The notes below the pieces were generated by a model that made no database searches, was not told the DNA's origin, and saw only the letters and a program-made list of their open reading frames with translations. Source: Bremia lactucae (Eukaryota > Oomycota > Peronosporomycetes > Peronosporales > Peronosporaceae). Taken from it: a stretch of DNA of 64,000 bases. The translations under genes and the position numbers were made by a program. The stretch covers positions 796,627 to 860,626 of the forward strand of contig NC_090611.1 in NCBI RefSeq assembly GCF_004359215.1, written 5' to 3'. Positions 8,809 to 19,499 of the stretch are shown here, piece by piece. Positions within the stretch are counted from its first letter, which is position 1. Every line of letters starts with the position of its first letter.

Positions 8809-9579
8809 GGTTTTAAGATGTCTTAGCTACTCTAAGTCAATACTAAGGCTTTAGTACAGGGATGAATAGAACTGTATTAACATATTTAGTTCCTAAGAAA
8901 CAATCTTCTATCTACGACTTTAATATATTTAATGGTCATACGTATAGCGTCTCCTTGCTCACCGCCCACTTGTGTCTAGTAACGATTGGCGGGGTTTATT
9001 TAAAGTTAAAATTAACCAATCAACAGAACTATGTCTTGATTAACAAATTTAAAATAGTGAAATATAGAATCAAATTATTGAAAATTATTTTTTATTACTT
9101 CTTTATTATTTTCCTCTTATAGGAAATTGCGTAATATTTCTTTGTTAAAATATATATGTTTATGTAACAGGACACCCCGTTACAATCCATCTTTATCCTC
9201 CTTGTAAGAAATTAAAGTTTATTGCGTCCTATTGATGCACAATTGGTTCTTATATAATGCACAGAGTTGTTATTTCTGATAAAATTCGTGTTGCAATATT
9301 TGACACCGATTTCATAAATTTACAACTCTCACATTGTTAACACGCTTTGCTAGCTAGTTTTGGGATATAACAACACACTGCGTAAGAATGTCTTCGTGCA
9401 GGGAAAAACGAGAAGTATATTCGTTATTATAAAACCCTAATGCATGTAACGTATTTAAATGTAACAACCTCGCTTGCTCTTTCTCTTGTCATTCACGCCA
9501 GCAACCACCACATCAGCACGACAACGAACCGTCACTGATGTTCCACCTTCAACACTCCTCGACGAGAAGTTTCCAATAT
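8809..9579. repeat. Tandem duplication unit 2 (771 bp)
   Basis: Second copy of 8036-8807. It includes the gypsy LTR part up to 9184 (CACCCCGTTACA), the flank 9185-9352, the GCTAG site and the copia LTR, and it continues into the copia interior. It is the copy that connects to the complete copia element. Confidence 0.95.
9358..9554 (-). repeat. Copia 3' LTR
   Basis: 197 bp. It aligns end to end with 13435-13633 and is flanked by the GCTAG target copy at 9353-9357. Its outer base pair has mutated from TG to TT on the plus strand. Confidence 0.88.
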
Positions 9580-9958
9580 TGGTCTTGGCCACGAGAAATT
9601 GAAACTTCGTTGTCGAAATGGTATTGGTCAGGAAATCAGCGAGCTGTAACTTGGTTTCAAAATACTCCAACTGAATTACCTTGTTCTTGACTTGATCACG
9701 GACAAAATGATAGCGTTTATCAATGTGCTTCGCGCAACCTTGATACACTTCATTTTTCGCGATAGCTATCGCACTTTGATTGTCCTCGTACACCATTCCT
9801 GGACCATCAATCTTGACCTTCATATTCAGCAATAGCAATAGTCCACAATACACCTGATGTTGAGAGATCCGATTGGCCTTGTTACTGCCCCGATAAGAGT
9901 CACTAAATGCACTCAACTGCAGTTCACGTGACTTGCTCCGATAGCAGATTCCATCCAT
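9555..9958 (-). pseudogene. Copia RNase H domain
   Basis: This is the C-terminal end of the copia polyprotein. VYEDNQSAIAIAKN and CAKHIDKRYHFVRDQV are the copia RNase H signatures, followed by LADFLTNTISTTKFQFL. The frame runs on into the LTR before stopping at 9455. Upstream, SREQLSAFSDSYRGSNKANR-like sequence covers the first catalytic Asp region (SDSYRG). Codons 1-165 are open, but the join to RT is broken near 9960-10100. Confidence 0.88.
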
Positions 9959-10102
9959 AGCTGTTGACTTTAAAAAACGCAGTACTCGGATGGCCTCATT
10001 TCAATGTACTTCACTTGGTTTTTCTAAATGTTGACTCAATTGACACACCGCGAATGCAATATCGAGTCTTGTACCGGTTGCCGCGGACAGAAATGAACCC
10101 AC

Positions 10103-10775
10103 TTAAGAATGATACGGACGATTCTTTATTTTTGGGTCCATCACTTCAAACTTTTTCATGTTCTGGCCTTCCACACCCAGATTATACACCGGTCTGGCAT
10201 TTTCTTGATTTAATTTTTCAACCATTCTTGCTATACACGTGCTTTGACTGATCTTGAGCTGTTTCTCCTCCATCTTGTAGTCAACTTCGATGCCCAGAAT
10301 AAACCTCACTTTACCCAGTGTCTTGAGCTGATAAATAGTAGACAATTCATCAGCAACTTGCTAATTTGAGTCGTACGAAAGACCACCAACCAGATGTATA
10401 TGAAGGGGCTCCGAACAATATTTCCAGTTTTTTTGCAATGAGCATGTCGTCGACATATAACGTCACGGAAATCCATGAAAAGTTGTCAAATCGACGAACG
10501 AATACACACGGATCCGAAACACACGCCACAACCCCCATGCTCTTAAAAACACTTGAAATAGTCTTAAACCATGTTGCAGCAGCTTGTTTCAGTCCATAAT
10601 GGCTTCGATTTAGCTTCAGCACTTGACTCAATTCTTGCATTTCAACGCTCTTGTGTGTATAAATAAACACCTCTTCTTCTAGCACACCATTGATAAATGC
10701 TGTATCGACATTATATTGGAATATAGCCATCCTATAATGGCAACACACCGCGGAAAACACACGAATTGAATTCAT
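10103..10775 (-). pseudogene. Copia reverse transcriptase
   Basis: Two minus-strand frames cover the RT. 10775-10350 has FQYNVDTAFINGVLEEEVFI, HYGLKQAAATWFKT and the active-site block VTLYVDDMLIAKK (YVDD intact). 10345-10103 continues with STIYQLKTLGKVRFILGIEV. A frameshift separates them near 10347. The enzyme copies element RNA into cDNA. Here it is inactivated by the shift and by further lesions downstream. Confidence 0.88.
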
Positions 10776-11481
10776 GTCCGCGACCGGAGAATACGTGTCG
10801 TAGTAATCAATTCCATAGGTCTAACGATAACCTAGTGCCACAAACCGCGCCTTATTTCGCTCAATATCACCGATATATTTTGCTGATGGCGAACACCCAC
10901 TTAGTTCCAATAACCTTCTTGTTTAACGAATTGTTCACGGGACTCCACGTCATTTCGCTATTAAGTGCCTTCAGTTCGGCCTATATCGCTTCTTTCCACA
11001 TCGTACTTTGTGGAGATTTCATAGCATCTTGGTACGTTGATGGGATTTCAAATGCCGCATTAGCTTGATCATACTCAATACGATATCGTATTGAGGCACG
11101 TTCCACAGGTTCATCTCCACGTGACGAAACGATAGCATCTGACATTCCGACCGGAACCAAAGCTTGTGAGTCTGGACTTGGAAGAGATATTGCAAGAGGG
11201 TTATTGTGTCCACTAACACGAGATGAATGTGTCTCCAGATTGTCGTCGAAATTAGTCCATTCCTTTCTAGGCACACTGGCCTGAATATCATCCTCAACTA
11301 AATCAGCTGGCTGCATGCACAGGTCATCGATATCAAAAGCAAAATCATCTCCATGTCCATTTTCTAGATGTGTCCCCAACGACATTAATTCTTGAGGAGG
11401 CGAGACTATTTCATCACTGTTAGTCTGAATAACCTCCATAGGTTCATTTTCATTGTGATTCGAGGAAATTGGTGCTTGCAC
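10776..11481 (-). pseudogene. Copia integrase-RT linker
   Basis: A minus-strand frame with an acidic linker (EWTNFDDNLETHSSRVSGHN) and the conserved entry to RT, YRIEYDQANAAFEIPSTYQD with MKSPQSTMWKEAI, the usual DPPTYEEAM-type block before copia RT. Stops and shifts occur between 10776 and 10980. Confidence 0.7.
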
Positions 11482-12459
11482 CCTGATATCTTCGTCTCCA
11501 TCGCATTTGTTTTTGCATGCTGACGAGTCGATGCAGGTGCGTCATCAACAACTTGTACATATTTCGTCTGTGGTGTTCTTGAAATATCACTGCCCTTGTG
11601 ACCTCGAGTCTTTCTGAATTATATCCAGACACGATAACCTTTCCCATCGTGTGAATAACGAAAATTTTGCACCGAAATGGCTTCTTGTCCAATTTAGTAC
11701 GTTTCGCTTTGTCAATGTGTGCGTAACCTTGAGTACCAGAAACGCGCACGTGTGATATGTCTGGCTTCAAGACAAAACACATCTCAATTGGAGTCTAGTC
11801 ATGGATGAAGCGCACGTGACCCGGTTAATCACATATACAGCTGTATTTATAGCTTCAGCCCACCACTTCTTTTCCACTTGCATGTGATTTACCATCGATC
11901 TTGCACGTTCCGTCAGTGCCCTATTCATTCGTTTAGCCATTCCATTTTGCTGCGGGGAATATGGCACTGTCACTCGGTGTGCTACGTCAGCCTTGCGACA
12001 AACTTCTACTATTGTCTTGTTGATCTATTCGCTACTATTGTCAGTGCGTATGCATTTGATCTTAGAATTCAGTTGATTTTCCGCCATCGACTTGTATTCG
12101 ATGAACTTTCCCAGCACTTCAGACTTATTAGCGATGAAGTATGTCACCACGTAGCGCGAAAGATCACCCAGAATGTAACCACGTATCATGCTCCTCCTTG
12201 AGACTTTGCCTACATTGGACCCATCACATCACTGTGAACAATTTGAAGCAGTTATTTTGTCTTCACTTTGCCGTGACTTGACTTTGGAAATACTTTGACT
12301 GACGACTTTCCCAGTCACACATCCCTCGCAAATTTTGTCTTGATCATCGACATCATCACTCGAAGCTCGCACATTTATTCTTTCTACACGATTGTGTAGG
12401 TCATTGAACGTCTTCATTGGAATATGTTCTAGTCGTGCATGCCACACACAAGGACTCAC
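11450..12459 (-). pseudogene. Copia integrase with GAG-pre-integrase zinc region
   Basis: 12459-12229 carries the pre-integrase block CVWHARLEHIPMKTFNDLHN and CEGCVTGKVV, which is the HHCC zinc finger. 11973-11767 carries the glutamate block of the catalytic core (PYSPQQNGMAKRMNRALTER) with KKWWAEAINTAVYVINR. 11782-11450 carries the C-terminal part (KLDKKPFRCKIFVIH). The first two Asp blocks lie in broken frames between 12230 and 11975. Confidence 0.85.
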
Positions 12460-12774
12460 ATCTTTAATTCCACATCTAAAACTTCGCTAGTGAATGCCGA
12501 CCCTAATGTTGCACATTCCATCACAAACAATTTCCCGAATTTGTTTACTTTCGCCACCACATCTTGACCATTCCTGATCACACATGTTGTGTTCGTAAAA
12601 GTCACATCCAACCCTCTTTTCAATAGTGTAGGAATTGACAGCAGTCTGCGATCCAGCTCTGGAACGCATTGGTTCAATGCGAATTGGCGTATTGTTTTTC
12701 AGATTAATTCGAATCGTACCAATTCTAGCAGCCATAACTGTCTGCCATTTGCAATCGAGATACCAACTGATCAA
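12456..12774 (-). pseudogene. Copia protease to integrase region
   Basis: CVPELDRRLLSIPTLLKRGL and CVIRNGQDVVAKVNKFGKLF are the characteristic copia sequence between protease and GAG-pre-integrase. The protease DSG motif itself is not found in an open frame and is presumably lost between 12775 and 12948. Confidence 0.75.
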
Positions 12775-12948
12775 TTTAACAATCGAATCTCCAAAAATTC
12801 ATTTTCACGACGAAGCATTTCTTTGGCTTGGAACAAATCAATGTCCCTCATGTTCTCAATGATTCTGATATCTGAACATACTCATCAGACAAGCTTCTAA
12901 GCAGTTTAACGAGCTCCTCGTCTTGCATGGACATGCACAGCTCATCAT

Positions 12949-13374
12949 TCAGAAAGTGATCCAGTACACTCTCTCCTTTCTGCATCTTGAACTCATGCAG
13001 CTGCCGAGGCACCTGTACACGGTTGTGAATACTTGTTCGAAGAAAAAAAACTCTTTAATATCTCTTAAGCTTCTGCAGTCGTGCCTGCATTTCTTGAGCT
13101 CATGCAGCTGCCGACGCATCTGCACACGGTTGTGAATACTGATTCGAAGGAAAAAAAAACTCTTTAATATCTCCCAAGCTTCTGCAGTCGTGCCTGCATT
13201 TCGAACCATGGACTGTAGACTTAGGGTGATTGACGCACAAATAATCGCGAAGGCCTTCATATCATTGACTTTCCATATCGACGCGTCGGACCTCGTGGCA
13301 CTCGGTGCCTTTGTCTCGTTGATGTGCTCCAGTAGCCTTTTCTTGGCTAGTTTATCCGAGCATTTATTTCCCAT
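12949..13374 (-). pseudogene. Copia gag with internal tandem duplication
   Basis: About 140 codons of a copia gag (UBN2-type) with AIICASITLSLQSMV and AGTTAEAWEILKSFFF. An internal duplication repeats AEAWEILKSFF- and MRRQLHELKKCR-type sequence: DNA units of about 107 bp (12986-13091 and 13092-13199) are nearly identical. Because 107 is not a multiple of three, the second unit shifts frame. There is no zinc knuckle in an open frame. Confidence 0.8.
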
Positions 13375-13420
13375 ACAAAATAGTTGTCCATGTTGAGGAC
13401 ATCATTCGCCTCACCCGCGT

Positions 13421-13434
13421 TTGGGCTCATAACC
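13421..13434 (-). other. Copia primer binding site, half-tRNA type
   Basis: Directly inside the 5' LTR the minus strand reads GGTTATGAGCCCAA. This is complementary to GGGCTCATAACC, the anticodon stem-loop region of eukaryotic initiator tRNA-Met, and not to a tRNA 3' end. Drosophila copia is known to prime from such a tRNA half. A second example is at 26282-26296. Confidence 0.75.
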
Positions 13435-13633
13435 TGTTGGGGTATGACAACACACTGCGTAAGAATGTCTTCGTGTGAGGGAAAATGGAAAGTATATTCG
13501 TTCTTACAAAACCCTAATACATGTAACGTACTTATATGTAACAACCTCGCTTGCTCTTCTTCTCTGTCATTCACGACAGTAACCGCCACATCAGTACGAC
13601 AACAACCCGTCGCCTGATGTTCCACCTTTAACA
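13435..13633 (-). repeat. Copia 5' LTR
   Basis: 199 bp, plus-strand ends TGTTGGGG and TTTAACA. It pairs with 9358-9554 and is flanked by GCTAG at 13634-13638. Confidence 0.9.
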
Positions 13634-13638
13634 GCTAG

Positions 13639-14529
13639 CACCTCACAATATTCCTCGCATAAATTCCTTAACGGATCTTATAAGACCAACTACGCACCCG
13701 CAAAAGCGGATGCTGCGCACGATTCACCCATTGCTTCTAACATGGAGACGCCCAACGTTGCGAAGCCAAACTTGCCTAACGTCAATAAAGCAACTGTCTC
13801 GTCGTCTGCGATAGCTAACGCATAACTTACACGCTTAAATTTCATCGAGCCTGTCTGCATTGATGAAGAAATTCTGTAACCCATAAGAGGAAAAATAAGA
13901 ATCGAATAATATATTACACATAGATAATATTACCGAAATTAAGACATGGTCATATTGAGGTAGTTATATGACAGTTCTCTTCACTGGTTGACTTAACTAT
14001 TTCAATCAAGCCAGCCAGTAGATGCTAGACGCGAGATGGGCGGTTAGCAATGAGTCACTATACCTAGTTTTTTTCTTTTTTTAATTTAGTCAGGACATTA
14101 AGAAGTTATGTACGAGGAACTTTAAATAATAAATAGAGTTTTACTTTTTCCTCTGATAATCCTTCCTTATGATTTACTTTAGCTGCCAACCACGCTTCGC
14201 AACTTTAAAAACCTTTCTCTTCACGTCGTGCAGGTGAAGTATTTGGAGGATTTTAACCTTAAATGTTATCAGTTTAGGTTAGCTAGTACTAAGACAATAA
14301 TACCAAAAGGTGCTGTATTGTACTGCCGACTCATAAACTTTGGCGCTGAACGACTGTTTGGTACGAAGGAGAACTCTGTCTTACAATTGGAGGCTGGAAA
14401 AGTAGCAACTACGTTCTTTCTCGCTGGCGATCAAAAGAACGACTCTACAAACCAGGTCATTGTAATTTGGGGCTTGAGGCGGGCTTGATGATATGAATAT
14501 TTTTAGAGCTCGAGTAGCGAGAGTACGTT
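13639..14529. other. Unassigned stretch between copia and gypsy B1
   Basis: At 13690-13830 the plus strand can be read as an Ala/Ser/Asn-rich segment (SNMETPNVAKPNLPNVNKAT), similar in composition to the starts of the gypsy antisense frames. That would fit an element split by the copia insertion. From 13890 to 14220 the DNA is AT-rich with nothing recognised. A plus-strand frame at 14228-14488 (86 codons) resembles nothing I know. No confident gene. Confidence 0.35.
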
Positions 14530-15063
14530 TGTAGGCGGGCACGTCGTATTGCGGCCACACTCTACTTAGACACACACCCTAGCACAGCGAGAAAGCGCTT
14601 AAGCCAGCTTCTTTTGCGTGCAGTGAGGTAGTTGTGGTGGGCGCCTTAGCGACTTCACCCAACGCACACTAAGTACTCTAGTAAACTGTCGTCACGGGAG
14701 CGGTAATTCGTCTCCTCGTGCGCACTTACCAAGTAGAAAGTAGTTTTCAGACTGATTTATATTTAATCGTATTAAGTATAAATACCTATTTTTACCAATC
14801 AAAATGTCATCTCTATAGATAACACTATTATGTATTGCAAGCGTATCTTTCTAGATACCTCGCATAACGGATGACGCTAGGCGTCATCTTTCCTAATGTA
14901 GATGCAACTATGTGCATCACATACACAAGGGTTGGTCACAAATGTAAACCACACCCGAGTGCTGGGTCTTATTACTTCTGTTTAGCAAGTGACCATCCCC
15001 TTAAGTACACCAAGTGTACTTAACGGAGACTGTGTAACATTAGGGCAACTTTAGCCCGTTACA
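14530..15063 (-). repeat. 3' LTR of gypsy B1
   Basis: It matches the B2 LTR (56432-56739) at both ends: plus-strand start TGTAGGCGGGCACG and end TTTAGCCCGTTACA. This copy is 534 bp because about 225 extra bases (about 14628-14853) are present in the middle. Either they were inserted here or they were lost from B2. Read on the minus strand it begins TGTAACGGGC, following the polypurine tract at 15064-15076. Confidence 0.88.
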
Positions 15064-15076
15064 CCATCCCCCCTTA
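15064..15076 (-). other. Polypurine tract of gypsy B1
   Basis: The minus strand reads AAGGGGGGATGG immediately before the LTR start TGTAACGGGC. This fixes the LTR as the 3' one and the element as minus-strand. Confidence 0.7.
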
Positions 15077-15240
15077 TAGAACGAATTTACATTATAAATT
15101 CGTCAAAGAGGAGAGAGGAACTGCTAGCATCTTTACGCGCCGCTAGTTCACTCAATCACTCGACCGACCTGTATTTCCATACACGGCGCCAAAGATGCCG
15201 CCTTAAAGGGGCCACGTTGGCGGGTCGTCTGCGAAGACGC

Positions 15241-16626
15241 CCACTCAACCTCGCACTAAGTGCACGCGCCGCGTTAACTCGCCGGCCGCGTCCAATGCCT
15301 TAGTCGAAACGCCGACAGCTACTGATGCTATCGCGTTAACTAAAGGATCCATCCCACATTAACAGTGAGGATGCTGATCCGTAATTCGTTGTCGACAACA
15401 ATGAGTCGACACCGATGCCGTCACCTCATAGTAGTGATGCCGACAACGAGCTCATGAGGAAGGATGATGGCGCATTATTGCCCATCCAAACTTCTCTCTT
15501 GACTCACAACTTGGAGGCAGCAAAATTTACGAATGCTGTCACGTCGTCAGCGCTGGATACCGCAGCGACGGTTAATGACAGCGCTGCCCATAAAGGCGCA
15601 GCCGCTTCTTCGTTGGGTAAACCACAACGCCTTATGCTCAACCACTATCAATAATGGTTCTGACATAGAGGATTCTGAGCCTAAAGCTTCGCTGACGACA
15701 CGTGAACTTGCTCAGCCGGTGTTACAAGCCAGTCGTTAAGAACATGGCTATCTGACGGGTGGCATTCCAAAGATGCCCCTCCAGACCAAGAGCGTCGCTC
15801 CTATAGCGCGCTCTTCTAGCCGCTTATAAATATTATGGCGTCTTTAAATCACAAGAGGCTGAGCGAAATCGCTTGGGCGTATTTTCCCGATCCCGGTCGC
15901 GTTGCGTTCAAATGAACGCCTGACCGATACGAGGCGGAATTCTTGCGCCGTATTCATCCGCATTCCGATGCGAAAAGAGCGGTCGCAACGAATTAATTTC
16001 GCCCGCTTGCGAGTGAAAGAAATCATGGGCGGTACTGTCCCCCCTGTTTCTTCATACAACGCTACTTCTGCTAGTCCATTTGAGACTCCCGAAGAGGCCT
16101 CAGTTGGTGCCCCTTTCATAGGCAGCCACCAAGCGGGGCACATCAATACGTAGGGTATCGATCGTTTCTAAAGAGTCGAAACTCTTCGAGTAACCTTTCC
16201 ATTGGACGAGGATCTGATACCTTTGGCTCTCGGAGCGGTGGGCAAGCAACCTTCTAACAAGGAAACGTTGATTCCCACCCGCATCCATCAGTGCAGGTGG
16301 CGCCCGATAGGAGTGGCGATCTCGCCCACCTACTCGCGGCTGCGTTACCTTCGTCCGTTCAGTCGCATGCGTTAAGCGCTGCTGAACGACGTATTGCGGA
16401 TCTCGAGGGTCAAGTCTCACGACTGACCTCGGAAATCGTTGACGTCCGAGCGAAGGCTCGTCAGGGTTATGAACGCCTGAAGACTCGCTTGGACCTTTTT
16501 GAACGGATAATGCTGAGGGGTCCGCGTTACTCGCGTGATGTCCCTCGCTCTCCAAGTCCTGTTTGTGGAGGGAGGATCGGTCCGATACCTTTTGCCTTCA
16601 CCGTCCCCTCACCCGAACGACGCTAG
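15241..16626 (+). pseudogene. Antisense accessory ORF of gypsy B1 (broken)
   Basis: Plus-strand coding antisense to the minus-strand B1 element. It begins near the 3' LTR with a Ser/Ala/Thr-rich part (SPAASNALVETPTATDA at about 15270-15330, then a 79-codon frame from 15415). It ends with a coiled coil at about 16300-16520 (ERRIADLEGQVSRLTSEIVD, YERLKTRLDLFERIML) opposite the integrase-chromodomain linker. The coiled-coil frame is open from 16258 to 16626 and has the same phase relative to pol as in copies A1, E and C. The middle (15740-16200) is broken by shifts. The ending FERIMLRG resembles the end of the A1 coiled coil. Its role is unknown. Confidence 0.5.
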
Positions 16627-17040
16627 AATCACAGTCGGCGTCACCGTCGGTCTCCTTAGCCAGATGGGGATATGTGACCTCATTTGGGGCTACATACCGT
16701 TTCAGACGACCCACGTAAAATACGGGGTGCGTCTTCATATACGGGGGAAGTGTGAGCCTATAATAAAGGTCTCCAACCTCTTCTACCACCGTAAAGGGCC
16801 CAATGAAACGCGGCAACAACTTCGTAGTACCTCCAGGTAGTACGGAAATTGCATTTATAGGTAGGGTAGCAGTACTTAATAGTACTTTTTCACCCACTTT
16901 AAAGCATTCATTATTTTGGCGCCCATTTCGATCCGCATATTATTTTTGCTTGTTCTGTGCGCTTGCCATTGCGTCAAGGACTTTACGTGTGATAGCTAAT
17001 CACTCATTCACAAAGCGTTGAGCCTCGCTCACGCTTTTAG
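16100..17040 (-). pseudogene. Gypsy B1: integrase C-terminus, linker, chromodomain
   Basis: Minus strand. The integrase C-terminal domain has GEKVLLSTATLPINAISV, RFIGPFTVVEEVGDLYYRL and THPVFYVGRLKRYV (16897-16670). The linker is Pro/Ser/Arg-rich. The chromodomain (about 16280-16130) has NQRFLVRRLLAHRSESQRYQ and ILVQWKGYSKSFDSLE, where the usual SWEP is changed to SLET. A frameshift separates the integrase tail from the linker near 16600. It is lineage B, clearly divergent from A and C. Confidence 0.85.
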
Positions 17041-18110
17041 CATCAAACTCGCCAATGATACCGCCAAGAGGTCGGTCATAAGGCGCGGTTTTATTGACCA
17101 CTGCTAAACTGGCAGGGTCACTAGGGCAAGTTTCAGTCTTTCAGATGATACCCTCATGGGTCATTGTCATATTGACAAAACTATGTCCCTCTTTCGCACC
17201 GAGCAGTGAGGGGCCCTCCCCCACTAAGACTCGGGCTGCGCACAAACGAGACTGGCGTCCGAGGATGGCGCAGTCCGTTAATATAAAACGGTGTCACCCG
17301 TACTGGCGTGGACACTGTTAGTTATAGCGAACTCCCCAAAAAACAATTGCTTGCTCCACTATTTGGGAGTTGCTATAGTGTGTAAGACATCCGCCTCGAC
17401 CCGATTGGCAAGTTCTGTTTCGCCATCGGTCTGGGGATGATCTGCGGTCGACATGTGGAGCTTGCTACCTAGCAGCTCGAACACATGTCACCAAAACCCG
17501 ACGTAAGACGTGGATCCCAGTCCGATACTATGGACTCGGGCATCCCGTGTAGTCGGTAATCATGATCCAGGAACAAGAAAGCTGCCTCCCTGCCTGTGAT
17601 CGATGTTTACACGGTGCTAAACGCACCATTTTGCTCAGTCTGTCTACAAAGACCCGTCCGACATTTATGACCGGGCGGCATGCCAAACATGAAGTCCAGA
17701 CTTACTGACTTCCAACAGTTGGTTGGAATCGGTAGCGGCTTCAGTGGCGCACTGCTGGAGGGTGCAGGCTTAATGCGCTGACACTGTATGCAAGAGCGAA
17801 CATAGTTGACCACCCATCGATATAGGTGTGGCCACCAAAATATCTCTGACACTCGTAAGAATGTCTTTTCATGGCCCAGATGCCCACTTGATGGCGCATC
17901 ATGGAGCTCGTGAAGGATCATCAGCTTGAGATCTGTGTCATGAGGCACACAAATTCTCAAGAAATCACAAGGTGACAGCTGATGCCATAACAGGCCGTCG
18001 CTGTAGCTAAAGCGAGTTAGCTTAGCTGTCAGGTGCGACGGAAGGGTTACCTTTCGTCCACCAAAGTGATCCAACAGCAGGCGACAGTGGTTGTCCTGAC
18101 TGTAGCTCTT
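17041..18110 (-). pseudogene. Gypsy B1: integrase zinc finger and core
   Basis: 18074-17607 holds the HHCC zinc finger (HELHDAPSSGHLGHEKTFLR, then CIQCQRIKPAPSS) and the first catalytic Asp block (CWKSVSLDFMFGMPPGH). Below 17607 the frame breaks. The second block (SIVSDWDPRL, with W in place of the usual R) and MSTADHPQTDGETELANR, the glutamate block, are readable between 17540 and 17390. The copy at 52478-53130 is almost the same sequence. Confidence 0.85.
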
Positions 18111-18670
18111 TTTTTGTCACAGAGGCCAATGAGCTCGTCACGTGGTATGCCTTCATGGCTGCCAACGTTGACGGCTAAAATTGTGCTTAAGAACTAGCCA
18201 CACATTCCTTGTGTCTTACCTCGAAGTCTGGTCTGCGCGATAAAGCATCAGCCAAGACATTCGACTTGCCCGGCTTGTATTCAACTTTAAATTAAATCTA
18301 GAGAAGAATGTGAGCCATCTTGCCATTCTAGGCGAGAAGTGCAGTGAGTTTATTGCGGTCCGCAGTGGTGCGTGATCCGTTTAAACCACAAATGGCTCGG
18401 TGCCCAATAGGTGGACACGAAACTTGACAAGAGCATACTTTATTGAAAGTAAGAGTTATTCAGTTCCGCGGCTTTTGATGGCCGGGACCGATAAAAAAAA
18501 CGCAGCCAATGCCGTCGTCATCCTTCTGTATGAGTCCGCTGCAGATTGCAAAATTACTTGCATCGCAGACGACGCTGAAGAGCTTATCCGCGTCTGGCAA
18601 TGCCAAGACCGGTGCCTCTACAAGAAATTGCTTCACTGATGTGAAAGCGTCATCTTGTTCTTTTAACTAA
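18111..18670 (-). pseudogene. Gypsy B1: RNase H remnant
   Basis: The minus strand corresponds to B2 53240-53600. The catalytic start (VVCDASNFAI-like) lies near 18570-18530, and the KHALVKFRVHLLGTEPFVV-type block is opposite 18440-18390, followed by KPGKSNVLADAL near 18280-18240. The frame is broken by several small indels. Confidence 0.7.
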
Positions 18671-19480
18671 ATTCAGCCTGCGTCCTTTTAAAGGAGGTTA
18701 GATAATGGTTTAGTTTGCTCAGAAAATCCTTTACATGCCGTGGGATTGGCAATTCCTTTACTGATTTTACCTTGTCTGGGTCTGCTCATACACCATGTAT
18801 ACCAACGATGCAGCCCAGCACAGGTATCTTAGGGATCCCTGTGACGCAATTTTGCAAGTTGACGTACAATTGGGCGTCCTACAAAGTCTACAACACAGCG
18901 TCTAAATAACGGGCCTTTTGTGCACGAATACATTTGTTAAAGTAATGGGACGCGTAGACACGGTGCTGACGTATCACGTGAGCCCCCGCTCGGTTGAATG
19001 TCGCTGGTGCGCTTTCAACCTTGGGGCATCACAAGCCACTCCCAAAGCATACCGCTTGAGGTGCTTGCAGCGGTTCTGGCTACATTGGACTCTATCATGA
19101 GTACCTGATATTATCCATCCTTTGACTTTCACACGATGTTCAACAAAACATCTTCCGTGGGAATGGCGTTTGGGCCGGTGTGGTCGCCGTGTTCAGCTTA
19201 TTGTTAACATAAACCACGCGCCATCTACCTGTGGCTTTACGGACACAAAAGGTCGGGCTGCAGTGAGGCGATTTGCTCTCACGCACATGTCCCGCCTTGG
19301 CTCGCTTGTCGAAGAGCTCATCGATACAATTGACTTGTTTGTTCAGCAGCGACCATTGCCTGGTCACACAATACTTGGTACCAGCTTCGAGGTCTATCTC
19401 GTTCCCGATGCCCTATCTGCTGGTAGGCGGCTCGGCACTTCTTATGAGAAGACATCGCAACGTTTCCACAGAACCTTAAA
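18671..19480 (-). pseudogene. Gypsy B1: reverse transcriptase remnant
   Basis: Minus-strand pieces: AKAGHVRESKSPHCSPTFCV and GRWRVVYVNNKLNTATTPAQ (19310-19180), then GMLWEWLVMPQG (about 19060-19025). Below that come the VGLHGVWSDPDKVKS-like thumb blocks (18830-18770). The FDD active-site block falls in a deleted interval between about 18900 and 19000. Not functional. Confidence 0.75.
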
Positions 19481-19499
19481 GAACGGACTGTCTCTCAAG

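Larger units (their letters stand above)
9358..13633 (-). mobile_element. Ty1/copia element with both LTRs and TSD
   Basis: A structurally complete but decayed element. The LTRs are 9358-9554 (3') and 13435-13633 (5'). The 5 bp target duplication GCTAG lies at 9353-9357 and 13634-13638. Gene order on the minus strand is gag, protease, integrase, RT, RNase H, which is the copia order. The LTRs differ at many positions, so the insertion is old. Internal frames are broken in several places and gag has a tandem duplication. The polypurine tract is CTCGTCGAGGAG at 9555-9566, beside the 3' LTR. Confidence 0.92.

Noticed and set aside
14628..14853. The extra block in the B1 LTR as a separate transposon.
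   Set aside because: No terminal repeats or target duplication are visible; it may equally be a deletion from the B2 LTR.
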